Part shown: positions 1 through 12,000 of the stretch, in pieces
Layout: each line of letters starts with the position of its first letter
How positions within the stretch are numbered: position 1 is the stretch's first letter
Assembly (NCBI GenBank): GCA_030248195.1
Contig: JASAND010022296.1
Coordinates: 26,221 to 90,220, forward strand
Length of the DNA: 64,000 nucleotides
Direction: 5' to 3'
From: Trissonchulus latispiculum
Lineage: Eukaryota > Nematoda > Enoplea > Enoplida > Ironidae
Notes under the pieces: generated by a model
What the model was told of the DNA's origin: nothing
Databases searched by the model: none
The model's input: only the letters and a program-made list of their open reading frames with translations
Position numbers and translations under genes: made by a program

Positions 1-1
1 T

Positions 2-283
2 CACAACCGAGAGTGGTTAGGTGGAGATTGCCTCGACAACCAAGCGGGACTCGACGCCCAGGTTTTCGCTTCCAATTATGGCTTTGTGCAGCTGGTAGAG
101 GAGCCTACGAGAACTTATATGCATCTGGAGGTTCGCCGGGTGTCGAAGCCGGATATTATTCTGACGGATAATCCACAACGCTTCCGCTCTGTTGCGATGG
201 CAAGGTGGCAACTTAGATCATTTTCGTTTAGTGTTTTCAAGTGCAATTTTCGGAGCAAAAGTTCACAGAACACGCGGCGCTAA
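2..283 (+). pseudogene. Fragment of a non-LTR retrotransposon AP-endonuclease domain
   Basis: An open plus-strand frame enters from the window edge and stops at 281-283. The conceptual peptide runs NREWLGGDCLDNQAGLDAQV, then GFVQLVEEPTR and later PDIILTDNP. That order (G-D-x-x-D-N-x-x-G, then L-V-x-x-P-T-R, then D-I-I-L-T) matches the middle of the apurinic endonuclease domain of LINE-type retrotransposons. There is no reverse transcriptase after it, and similarity fades after about position 215, so it looks like a truncated copy. It lies just beyond the stop codon of the minus-strand gene at 438 and is probably unrelated to it. The family assignment rests on motif recognition over about 70 residues only. 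Confidence 0.4.
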
Positions 284-437
284 TACCATTCAGTGCAGAT
301 CCAGTGTATGTGTGCAAAGGCAAAGCAACAAGCAGGAATTGCTTATGAATTAGAGCCCCGAATCAATTCAAAATTAAATTCCAAAATAGATAATTTTGAA
401 TGGCACTAATGAAGAAAAGTGCCTCTAGACATTTGAT

Positions 438-3051
438 TTAAGTCCCAGTTTTGGAAATCCTACCCCCCGCCCTCGCCCAAGGTGCGGATTGTGTCAGTAC
501 CGCCACTTCTATCCTACTGTTAGTACAGTTTCGGTAGGAACTTACCGACAATGGTATTGGCTGTGTTGGTGGTGGTGGGATGTTAGTATTACCATGACCA
601 GAGTATCTGTCATGCATCTGCGGGACACTACCATTACCCAGAGAAGATCTAGTCGGATTGCTATGCAAATTAGTTCTACCGGCTCTGGTTAGTTCTTCCT
701 CTACAGACCAAAGCGTGGAAACCGAAGAGTGCCCAGAGGGTGACAGTTCCATGCGGCGCTGTGGCGCACTTCCCTTGGAGGTTAGCAGACGGTTAGACTG
801 GACTGGGGGAGGTGGCGGTGAAGCTTCGAATCGTTGAATTCGTTTCCCAATGTTGACCTTGGGTAGGTCAGAGATGGGCACAGCGGAAGGATGCAGGGGT
901 GTGGGTTCGTTCCCCAGCGAGCTGTACTCTGGAGCAAACTGTGGATAACTTACAGCGGTGCCGTTTTGCGCATGCGCAGACTGTGGATGCTGCGCATGCG
1001 CAGGTGGACGTTGATGGGGAATGCCGATGGTCCCTGGTGAGGGCATGGCCGGTGGCGCGGGTGGGATCACCCGCATTTGGACATCGAAATTCTGCGGCGG
1101 ATCTTGGACTGCGTGCGGCTGGTAGTGCGGAATAGCCACTGTTGGGGGCTGAGAGTAGTCTACTCTCTGAAACGGCCGAGGCGACGGCCTGGGGTCATGA
1201 TCGGGAATTGGACCGGCATGGGGCAGCGGGCTGCGCGGTGGCGTTGAGGTGGGGGTGAAATTCTTCCGCTCATACTTGTACTCCGGTTCCACCATGGTGG
1301 CAACCCACTTATGCTCCTTGTCATCCACCGGGATCAGTTCCCGATGGCGACCCTTCAGTTTCGGCGGTTCCCAGGGCTTCTCGGGCGGAGGCTCCCAGAC
1401 CTTGTCCAATCGATTTATCGGGGGCGGTGCCTGCGGTCGCTCGATGAATCGATCTCTCAGCTGTTCCCAGTTGATATCGTATCGTTCCCGGTCCAGCAGC
1501 TCTTCACTGGTCACAATCGTATTCTGGGCGTCGGGCTCAGCGGGCGGCATCACGAAGACTCGTCGCCAAGTCTGCCCGGGCGAAATCGTCATTGCCTGCA
1601 TCTGATTTTCCATATGGCTGCGCTCCGCGTCAGTATACTGCTGGGCCTGTCTGTAGGCGTCTTCGCGCTGCCGCTGACGTTCCAGCTCTTCCTGCTGCTT
1701 CCATCGTTCGAATTCCTCGCTGGATTCGAAGGCCACCTTTCTGATTGGCTGTTCGGCGGGGCGGTCACGTGACCCAGGCGCCTGATCTGATTGGCTGGCG
1801 GCTGGGGCACGTGACCGTTGCATTTCGTGTTTGGCTATTTGTTCGTGCCTCCGCTGCTGGTATTCTCGGTAGGCCAGATATTCCTGGGTACGGCGTTCGA
1901 TTTCCAACCGTTCTGATTCGCTCACCGTGCTGAGTGGTTCGGGTTTCTGAAAAAGGGACAACAGTGATTTAGCTGAAAATTAAAACATTGATTCATTTCC
2001 TGACAATTAAAAATGTTTTAAGCATTTACTTCACCCTAACTATGCCTGTCTCGTTCCATGTTAAAGCAGTGCTGAAATTTATGGTTACTCAGCGCAGCAC
2101 AGTTTGTGAGCATGTTATATATATGGTGGGCTGCGTAAACAATGCTATATTTAAGCTTTATGCTTCGGTTTGATTGAGCAAATTAGAGATACAGCGTTCA
2201 AGAATATTCATTGCATAGAAAAACAATGGGCAATATATAATAGCAAAAGACATGGTGCTTCATTTGCTACACTATTGCTTAGGAACTATTTTGATGTCTG
2301 TCTAGTCAGCATACCATTCATGAAATGCCTTAATAACGCAAATTCGAATTCAATCAATTTAAATACAGCAGCTAGGCTTTTGATTTCTTAGGTATATACT
2401 TACGTAGTGTCTAGGCTCGAATTTCGGCTGTGGCTGGCGGGAAGGATGCTCCGCCAGGTGAGTTGTGGGCACCGGCGGAGGGGCAGGTGCGGGCGGCACC
2501 TGATGAGCAGCGCTGGTGCGCGGAGGCGGCATAGGCAAAGCTGGTGGTGCCGGTGGTATGACCTGACCGCGGCTGGGAGTCGTCACAGGCATCGGAGACT
2601 GTGTCGCGGATGTCACTACCGGTGCAGGCGCAAACCTGGCCGGCTGCAAAGGCTGGGGCGACGGTGCCCGCGGGTGATCGTAGTACTCTCGAGGCGGCTC
2701 AAGGATGACGACTTTCTTGTCCTCTCGAGGTACTAGGATTACTTCCAGTGGCCGGCCGACCGGTCGCTCGCTTTTTGATGTTTTAGGATCCTGCTCGAAG
2801 CTGCCCTTCAGATCTCGAACGCTCCGCTGTGGAATGACTGGCTCTGAAATCTCTTCCCCGCTGCGAGCATCCACAGGAACATTGATTGGCTCATTCTCGT
2901 AGATTGTCCGATTGCGATTGGTTGGTTTCTGACTGACCTGGGGTGGAATTCGATCTGCTACCTGGGATTCCGGTGAGATCCAACCAATCGGATGCGGTTC
3001 GGTGGGATAGCTGATTGGTTGCTTTTGACTGGGGGTGAGGTCCAACTCTGA
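438..3051 (-). CDS. C-terminal proline-rich exons of the unrecognised gene
   Basis: Two large exons (2404-3051 and 438-1946) make up about half the protein. The first carries clusters such as VIPPAPPALPMPPP and PAPAPPPVP, potential SH3/WW/EVH1 ligands. The second opens with a charged stretch rich in E, R and Q around residues SERLEIERRTQEYLAYREYQ, likely helical or coiled-coil, followed by a Trp/Pro segment (VWEPPPEKPWEPP) and a long Pro/His/Ser tail. The acceptor of the first exon is uncertain: the AG at 3060-3059 is stronger but breaks the frame, whereas the AG just before 3051 keeps it. A 457-bp AT-rich intron separates the two exons. Confidence 0.65.
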
Positions 3052-6000
3052 CTGAGACCTAAAATGAAGTTTGTAAAACCTTTACTCAAAGTTCGATTCA
3101 AAAAATTTATACCTACGTTATGCAAACACTGCCTTCCACGAATTTTCATAAATTTCCAGATTACAAATGTTTTATTCCGCATAAATTGTAGTGTAGTTTT
3201 AGCTCAGAAATGGATAAAGTACATTGTTTAGATTGAGACTTTAAACATCATAGGCGTAATGACAAAAATGCCGTAATGAACATAACTCTCGAAAAAGTGT
3301 ATAAAAATATCTAATTAGTGAATTAGGATAGTTGAACGGTCAATGTAAACTGGCTTTGATAGCTAGTGGCTGGCTTCGCTTATTAGCTAACCTTTTCTGA
3401 TCGAACTGTGATCGATAGGCGTCAAATTGAGCACTGGACTGAGCAATATGTTCAAAATAGGCGCTTTCTGGTTGTTTTGAGGCTGCAGATGTCTAAAAAT
3501 AAAGTATGCAGCAATTATTATTTCTATTATTATTATTTCTATTATTATTTCTATTTCTTTTATTATTATTATTATTATTTCTATTTAATCATAATAAAAA
3601 TAAAATTTACTACAAACAATAAATAAAAGCAAAATAGCAAAAGTGCATAGCAAATTTGAAAAATTTAAGTCATATAGTAGAAACCAACACGCAGGTATAG
3701 CAGTTGCAAAAGTAAGTGCTAAGTTATTGCCGACTTTGCATTAGCACGGCAGAAAAGTTTAGCCTTGGCAGAAAAACACTTTTCAAGACAATTTTGTATT
3801 GTAACAATGGTTGGTAGGTTTTTAAGCTACAAAGTTCTTATTCTTGGGGAGGGTCGACCCATTCCATATTTGCTTTTCTAGCATCAGAAAACCTGTTCTT
3901 CAAAAGGGGAGTGCAAGTCGTTCTGTAAACGTCTAAAAGCAGTTGAACCTAAAGTCACGCAAGTTAGCCCTTGAAAATGTCAGCTTCCAAAACTGTTGCA
4001 AAATTTGGAGGAAGTTTTTATGTGGCAAGCTTTCAGGACAGCAGCTAATGGTTACAATTGCTTACACAATCATAGCTATTGATTCTTTTTAGAGCTTATG
4101 ATGCAACGGGTTGGAATTTAAGAAATTCCAAACACGCTGACTAGACCAGTAGAAAACAAAATCAGCTTTTCACTTAAATTTCTTCTTTTCTCAAACATGA
4201 CTAGAAAGTGACTGGTTCGAGTTCTACATAAATTTATTTTACGTTCAAACTTAGTAGCATCTGCAACTGAGAGAAAAGTTTTCCATAAAATTAAATGTGA
4301 GATCCAAACTTTTAAGCTTACAGATCAATAATTAAATATTTCAGAAAAAGGTTATTATTTACTTACTGGGGATTGCTGTCGAAAGGTTACACGTAAATTT
4401 ATTACACGTTTATTGTTATTAGCAATCCCTACCACATACGTTGTAGATATTGGTTATGCTTTTTTAGTTTAGTTACTTAACGGTATCTGGTCGTTCATTG
4501 TCTCGTGATGAATCCAACCCAATTAGGAAAAACTCCCTTAATATTATTTACTTAGTTTATTTTCACTCGATTCACTATAATTCTAGATAATTTATAAAAT
4601 TTATTTGATTAAAAGGATAGAAATCTAACCGTAGTTCCTTCCACGGTGATCTTTCTGGTATATCGTTCGTGCTCTTTGCTCTGTTTCAGGATGCTCTTTT
4701 CGACCAAACGTGATTCGGTCAACCGTGCGTCGGAGCTGCGCGATTTTCGCTGCTGCGCGTCCCCGTCATAAATCGCCACCGTATAGACACCGCTGTCGCC
4801 GGAAGACTGCATTTCTGGCACCTGAGATTCCTCGAAATCGCCGACTTGAATTTTCGACAGATGTGGTATAGAGGCGTGTCGTAGTGGTGCTGTCTAAAAT
4901 TTTTAAAATGACAAATAGTTTTTATAAAATACTAATCAAAGTTATAGTCGTGATGATAATAAGATATTAAATAAGCAAGAAAGTAGCAAATTATAGAAAC
5001 ACAATTTGAACAGTGAAATTGATATAGGAAGTGAAGATATTTGAAGCAAATCTTTCTGAAGTCAACGAGACAAATAAGGTAGAATTTGTGTCAAAAAGTT
5101 CTTATGCTTAAAGTTTTAGCCAAATTTCATACCAATAATGCAATGCCTTTACATACAGCAAACGCATCAATGCGTGCATCAACCAAAATGGCTTTAAACT
5201 GAACAGTTTTCTAATTCTCTTATAAGGTTAGCAATTAACATACTTAATAATTCTTCAAGTTCATGTGAAAACTTTAAGGTACAAGAATCTTCAAAAAATC
5301 TTTATATATTTCCCTCAGAGATGGAACCTGGGCAAGCTGTAAATGTACTAATACGAAATCATAGTAGTATACGAAGGAGAGATCCAGACCCTCCCGCATG
5401 CGCATGCATCCTCCCTACTTCTCACACTCTCAACTGTCATAGTAACCCTGAACTTAATAGGGTAACCATTTGCATATCCCAACTGGCTTTTGAAGGGCAA
5501 ACATTTCAAATACTCGCTGCAGCATTTGGGCTCGTGGCGAAAGTCGCCAATCTTCGTAGCAGAGGAAGTACACGGTTCTATGATCAAGGTTAGGTTTTTT
5601 CTGAGGAGCACAGCTAACGTTGTAGCCTGAAGCTATGTAGGAATAGGGTGCTGTCATCGAAGAAAAAATTAGCACAAAATCACTATGACACTACTTCCTC
5701 TGCTACGAAGATTGGCGACTTTCGCCACGAGCCCAAATGCTGCAGCGATTATTTGAAATGTTTGCCCTTCAAAAGCCAGTTGGGATATGCAAATGGTTAC
5801 CCTATTAAGTTCAGGGTTACTATGACAGTTGAGAGTGTGAGAAGGAGGGAGGATGCATGCGCATGCGGGAGGGTCTGGATCTCTCCTTCCTATACTACTA
5901 ATCATGTCACTGTGACTGAAACCGAAGGCGTAAAAATCGTGTAGTAAGATTTGATCCGCCCACTGTACGTCTCCCAAACCACCCACCTGCCAACTGCGCC

Positions 6001-9000
6001 AACTTACATCCGCTATCGGCTGGTCGGGCAGTTCGTGAAGGGCATGCACTGACACGCTCTTGATTCGACTCCGGAGTTGGTCCTCTGCGAGTCGATTGAA
6101 GTAGAGCTGCTTTCGTCGCTCAAGATCTACCCCGATGAATTCGACCACTCGACTGAGCCCTTGTGATTCGTCAAAGTCGGGATGACGAATTTCGGTCAAT
6201 CGAGCTTTCGGCGAACTGAGCTTGGAGTCGGGAAACTGGCGCAAGTCTGGTGTACTCTGACCTCGATAGCTGTGCGAGCTCACCTAAAATAAATGGCATT
6301 AAAAATAAGAGTAATGTTAGAATGAAGAGGAAAATATGGTAAAAAGGCAATGAAATAAATAAAATATAATTAAGAGAGTAGAATTACCAAACTCCAGTAA
6401 AAGTTATTTTCGCAGGAGATTAAGCTAAAACGAAGACACAGATAGAGACAAGTAAAGTTTAAAATAGAAAATAGAAACTACAAGTAAAAGTTTAAAACGT
6501 GATAACTCAATAACATCGAGAAGATAGAAAAATGCAACTTTGACTGAAGCAACGCCACAGTAACTTAGTCACAGCGAAATTAGCCTTATTACGCGAAAGC
6601 TGAGTGAAAGCAATAAACGTTCACTGCAAACTGCATTGCAATAGCAATAAGTTTGCGCCGCTCAAAATTTAGTGAAGAATTCTTCTCTACGTTTCTAGCA
6701 AACTTTGTAACACAATTGTAGACGACCACTTGAAACTTGACTAACTCCGACTTGCCGACACTTTTGTTTTGACAATTTACATCTACGCTTGACATTCGAC
6801 TCAATTTTGATAGAAAATTTGGTTTTCAAAATTTTAAAATTTTAAATTTTAATTTCCAGCCCTCCCTAGACGTGTGCGGGCGGAAATAAGGGACGACCTT
6901 ATTAAGCTTTAAAGTAAACTCCCAGCAAGCTAGTCGGGGTACAAAGTTTGCGTGATACACAGAACTGGTTTCATTTAAGATTTTTGTACTGGAATTTTAA
7001 GCTGGCAGTCGATAAAGTTTGTCTTCTATAAGCTCTGAGGCCAAAAGCTAAAAAGCTGTGCTTAAAAAACGGGACCGCTTGTCTGCGCTGAGTTAGTAGG
7101 AGTAGAGAAGGAATCAAAAACTGTCTGTAAGTTTTGCAGAAAGCTAATAGACACTGTAAGAAAACTATGACTAATTGGACCACAAGCTTCTAGTTCACTA
7201 GGACGGTTAACGACTCCTCCTACTGTTAAATCCATAGCTACTTCCAACATTTTAAGTTTAAATTAATTTACGTTTTACAAGTTTTACTTTTACAAGTTAC
7301 AAGATCGACCATTTTAAGCTACGTAATGTTGCTTTTCGTGCAAGATTGAAAGTAAAGAATTAGCCCAGCCGAGTTTCGAACCACGGCCCTTCTGCTCCGG
7401 AGTCAGACGTGCTAACCAACTACACCACAGGGCCATCAGCTGAACTCCCATTGCAGGCTTATCAATCTTTCCTATGTCGGCTTCCCTTACAGCTACATAA
7501 TTAACCAACCTGCCGTTCGGAAAGCAATGATAGAAGTGCTTGTTCCCTAGGAATCACCGGAGATAAAGAGCGAAATCGCTCAATTGAACTGCTTCTGGAC
7601 GATTTCGGTGATCTTGTCTTCTGCAGAGGTCGCCTTGGAATCTAAAACAACAAATAAGTAGAAGTTAGCAGTTGTAATAAGTAGCAAAAATTGACAATCA
7701 AACTGGCGGAAATGTTAGGGAAGTTAGTAGTACAGTAACGCAAGTACAGGGACCGAGCTACGCAAACGGAGTCAACTCTGCTAACCATACATTAAAACGG
7801 GGTCCAATTCTGGGGGGGTCTACCCCGAATCTGGCGAAGGGTGTACCCCTGAAAAACTTCCAAAATTTTAAGGGGGTCTAACCCAAAATTTGCAAAAATT
7901 GCTAATCTTATAGGTAAATATATATTTGGCCAAAAATTAGTAAAAATGAAGATTTTTAGCGATTTTTAAGAAATTTTTAAAAAAATCGCTAAATTTTGCT
8001 AAAACGAGCAAGTTTTTTGGTAAAAATCACTGAAGGGGTCTACCCTTTCTTCACTTCTGGACGAGAGGGTCTACCCGTTTTCTGTCGATCTTGGGGTTCT
8101 GCATCCCCCCACCATTCCCCCCCCCCACGTTATCCTATGGTGCTAACTTGATTCTCAGATTGCAAATTTGCCCTAAATTAGATTCGGGTTACTGAAAAAT
8201 GATCAACGCGTTGTAAAATTAAAAATATTGGGGATTCACTAGGCCTTGCCCCCGGTACCGGCAGCCTTACTAGCGGGCTAAATAGCGACAATTGGACAAT
8301 TTTTGATCAAACGTTGGCAATTTTGGGGATAAAGATTGCGGTGAATTGTTACCAATTAGTTTTCATTCTTATTCGAATAGCAACAGCAAGTGTTTGTTTT
8401 AAATTGCAATAAGAGTCGAAAATTTTCAAAAATGCCTAAAAATTCTTCTTCCCATTTTCAGGTCTTTGGCCAGCTCTTGGCAGTAGTGGTTTAAATCTAG
8501 TTAACACTAAGCAATGCACCCATATTAGTAGAAGCAGCTGACATTGTGCTCATCTCATGCAAATTGTAGTAGTAACCTTGAAATAGTTCCAAATAACAGT
8601 TTAGCTTTGACACACCTATTGCCCAAGATATGAACGAAAGATATGAAAAACTAGATGCGGATCAATAATTTTGTTTTCAGGTCTTTCAGTTTCTTGTAAT
8701 CATTATTGTGATTACAGCATTTTATTTTGATGTTTTCTAACTTTTATCACATTTTATGAAACGGACTGAACTAAGCCAATCACCGTTACTTGTTAATTAA
8801 TACCTCTATGTTAGCCGGCTGCGAAACTTTCGGCTGGACATTATCTGCAATTAATTGCTCATGCAAACCGCGCAATTTCTGCACCGATTGATTGAGAGCG
8901 GTTCTGTAGGTTTTCAGTTCTTCCTGTCGGTATGACGGTGATATTTCTTCGGGTAAAATTTCCATTGGTTCCAATAGTTTTCGCTTGGGAGGGGGCGTAT

Positions 9001-12000
9001 CAACATTTTCATCGGGCGGGGGCCATGTCCTAAATTTAGCATTAAGTTTGGGCCAACCATTTACTTGGCCGGAAGGCTGAGGTTTTGGTGGAACCTGAAA
9101 TCAGTTTATAAAATAGTTAAATAATTAGTAAAAGCGCCAGATTTTAAAGATTTATTGTTAACTAAGAGTAGACTACTACTGTAGGACTAAGATACGAGGT
9201 TAGCAGCATTAGTTTGCCTTAAGCTAAACATTAACCATGCATTAATGCCCATTAGTTAGCAAATCCAGCAATTGTTTAGATTAGAAAAATAAATATCAAA
9301 TAATGAGTTAGAAATCCAATTGACATTTTTCAATTTTGCAAATATCTGTCCAGTTAAAATGCTGAATTATTTAAAATTAATCTTCCTTTAATACTGGCTT
9401 AGAGACAACCTGGTACAGACGGCCAGTTTTCCACAAATTTCCATATGTTTAATAAATAATTTAATAAAAATATTTTAATAAAATATTTTAATTGCTTGTC
9501 GATTTTAGGTTCAACGAAATCAGTTTAGAACCTAACCTGAGGCAGTGGCTTAACACCATTTAATGAGACGGAGATTGGCTCGCTGATTGGCCGTCCTGTC
9601 GCCGGGCTGACCGGTCGTAGACTTTTCGAAGGGTCGAATCGAGATTCTTCTCGAAATGTCGAAATTCGGGAAGTCGGCCAGGGCGATCCGCGCGGGGAAA
9701 GACTCCGGGATCGATCCCCACCCAATCGAAACTGACTTCGATATTGGAATTCTTCCTGCCGATTGATTTCCAACAGCGTTCTTGCACCCTAACATATTCA
9801 CAAATTATGCATTAAAATTTAAATTAAATGAAAAGATTTGCTGAATCCATTCACGTTGTTTTACTGGATTTTTCAAAACCGAAAATCTTCAAGCACTAAG
9901 GTATTTTATTTTGAAGTCTTTCAATTTTATACCCAGTTGCAAGCACGGATAGCATGCACTACATCTAAATACTAATGCTAATTCAATGGAAATAATTCTT
10001 ATTTTTCACAGCACATGAGTTCAACTAAGCTAATTATTTTGAAACAACGTAAAGGTACAGACTTACCCGAAAGTTAGGATAATCTTAAGCACCAGGAATT
10101 TCACACCATGCAGAAGAGAGCAGATCCATGTCCAGAAAACAGAGATAGTAGGAAAGAAATGGGGATTCTGGACCCAGTGGGGGCAAAACCGCAAACAAAA
10201 TCATGCCAAACAGAAACGAAAAAGAAAGAAACAAAACGAACAAAAATTGTAAACAGCAAACCAAACAATTTTTATAAATGATTGAAACTGTGTTATTTAT
10301 AAAAAATGGTCTAATTTAATTCTGAACAGTGATTGATGGTTAATTGTTAAATGCTCTTTTGTTTATGACATTTTGCAGATTTCCTGATGTTGTATATTTG
10401 TTTCCTAAATACTTTTCGTTGTTTAGTTCATGTCAACATAGGTTTCTAAGTTTATGAAACTGTTTGGGAATACATTAAACTTTCACCTTTATTCAATTTG
10501 TGTTCCCGGCTGCCTCTTGCTATTAGTACGAGTTGTATAACCACAAAAAATGCTATAAAAATGAATACTAGACAACAAAATTAACTTTGTTTTTGACCTT
10601 TCTCAACTCTCAAAATCTTTCTGTGCTATACCTGACCACCATTCTGCACTTCTGCGTAGCCGTCTGGCTGTATGTTAACTATCCACTTTTTCATGGCAAA
10701 AAAGGGGCAATAAGCACAATGACTATAATAATAATTGGCTTCCAACGGTAGAGGTTCAACAATGCAACAGTGCTAATTAAGTGAATAATCTGCAACCGGC
10801 AAAATATTTGGCGAATACGGTAACCAGAAACCTTAAAACCACTCACAGCAAACGGTGAATAATAATAAATTAAATTTTAAAAATCTTATTTTTTACTTTT
10901 TTCGCCAAACTTTGACAGATTCAAAAAACCGGGATTAATTTCTTGAAAAGAATTTAGATACTTGAAACTGAAACTTATACGATGCTATCAAATTTTGCAA
11001 CATACTTCCGAAATGGAAATATAAAAAAATTGATTATGTGCTGTATAAAAACGGTTAGAATTTCTACACACATTTTTTGTCAGACTTTAGATTAAAGGTG
11101 AGCACCTGTTCAAACAAGTTGACTCAAAATTAGTCAGAGCTTGTCTCGTTTACCTATTCATTAAATAAATATATACTTATTAGCAAAACTAAGCAATTTT
11201 CGACTGCCTATGAAAAAATAATTCTAAACGTTGGTGCAGCAAAATGCTCAAAGTGTACAACTAGAGCTCAAAAGATTAAGTTAAGTGGAATAACCAAGCC
11301 CTACTCACGGCTGGAATAAAGCAATTTAAACTTTAATACTGGGGTTGTGAATTGGTGAAATCTGCAATGGCAATTTAGATGAGTAATTGAGAAATACTTT
11401 TTCAGACACCCTTTTCTCATACAGCTTTGATTCATTTAGTACTAAAAAAGTTTTGGAACTTTTATGATGGGCAGGAAAAAAGCGTTGAACGCAGAATTTT
11501 GTTCTGTGCAAGTTAGGACAAACTTATAAAACTAGTTCCCCGCAAAACTGTGTGGCGTTCAAGTTATGCGCTTTAGCAATGCAAACAACCCTATACCAAA
11601 ACTATTCATTTTATTCAAAAAAATTAAAACATTTATTCAATGCTGACTGGCTGTAGAGTTGTGAGTTGAGGTAAACGTTCTGTCCAGCCACAGAAAGTCA
11701 CGTGTAAAGGTATTACACTATGTAAGTCACCAATTGCAGAATTGGGAAACGCTCGGAAATGGGAACGGTTGCATACGTTGATAATATCAAGAGTAGTGAT
11801 GTGCGCTGAGACATTTGCCCGCTCCGGAGCTCCGGCCGGAGCGGGCTGTCGGAGCACCGGAGCTCCGGAGCTCCGGAGCTCCGCGGAGCTCCGACTGTTA
11901 GTGAAGGCAAAACTGCAAAAATTTCGGTTTAAGCTAAAAAGATGTTTAGTCAATAAAAAGCATGCCTACTTGCTGTACTGTATACTTTTATGATAAAATA

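Noticed and set aside
1249..1772. Plus-strand open frames of 118 and 153 codons
   Set aside because: They are antisense shadows of the GC-rich proline-rich exon 438-1946.
5669..5990. Extension of exon 6008-6283 into a 204-codon open frame
   Set aside because: A strong GTAAGT donor ends the exon at 6008, and the extension runs into the palindromic transposon arm.
9550..9801. Three overlapping minus-strand frames across exon 9537-9788
   Set aside because: Only the frame beginning GARTLLEINRQEEF fits the flanking splice phases and the Ser/Arg/Pro composition of neighbouring exons; the other two are shadows.
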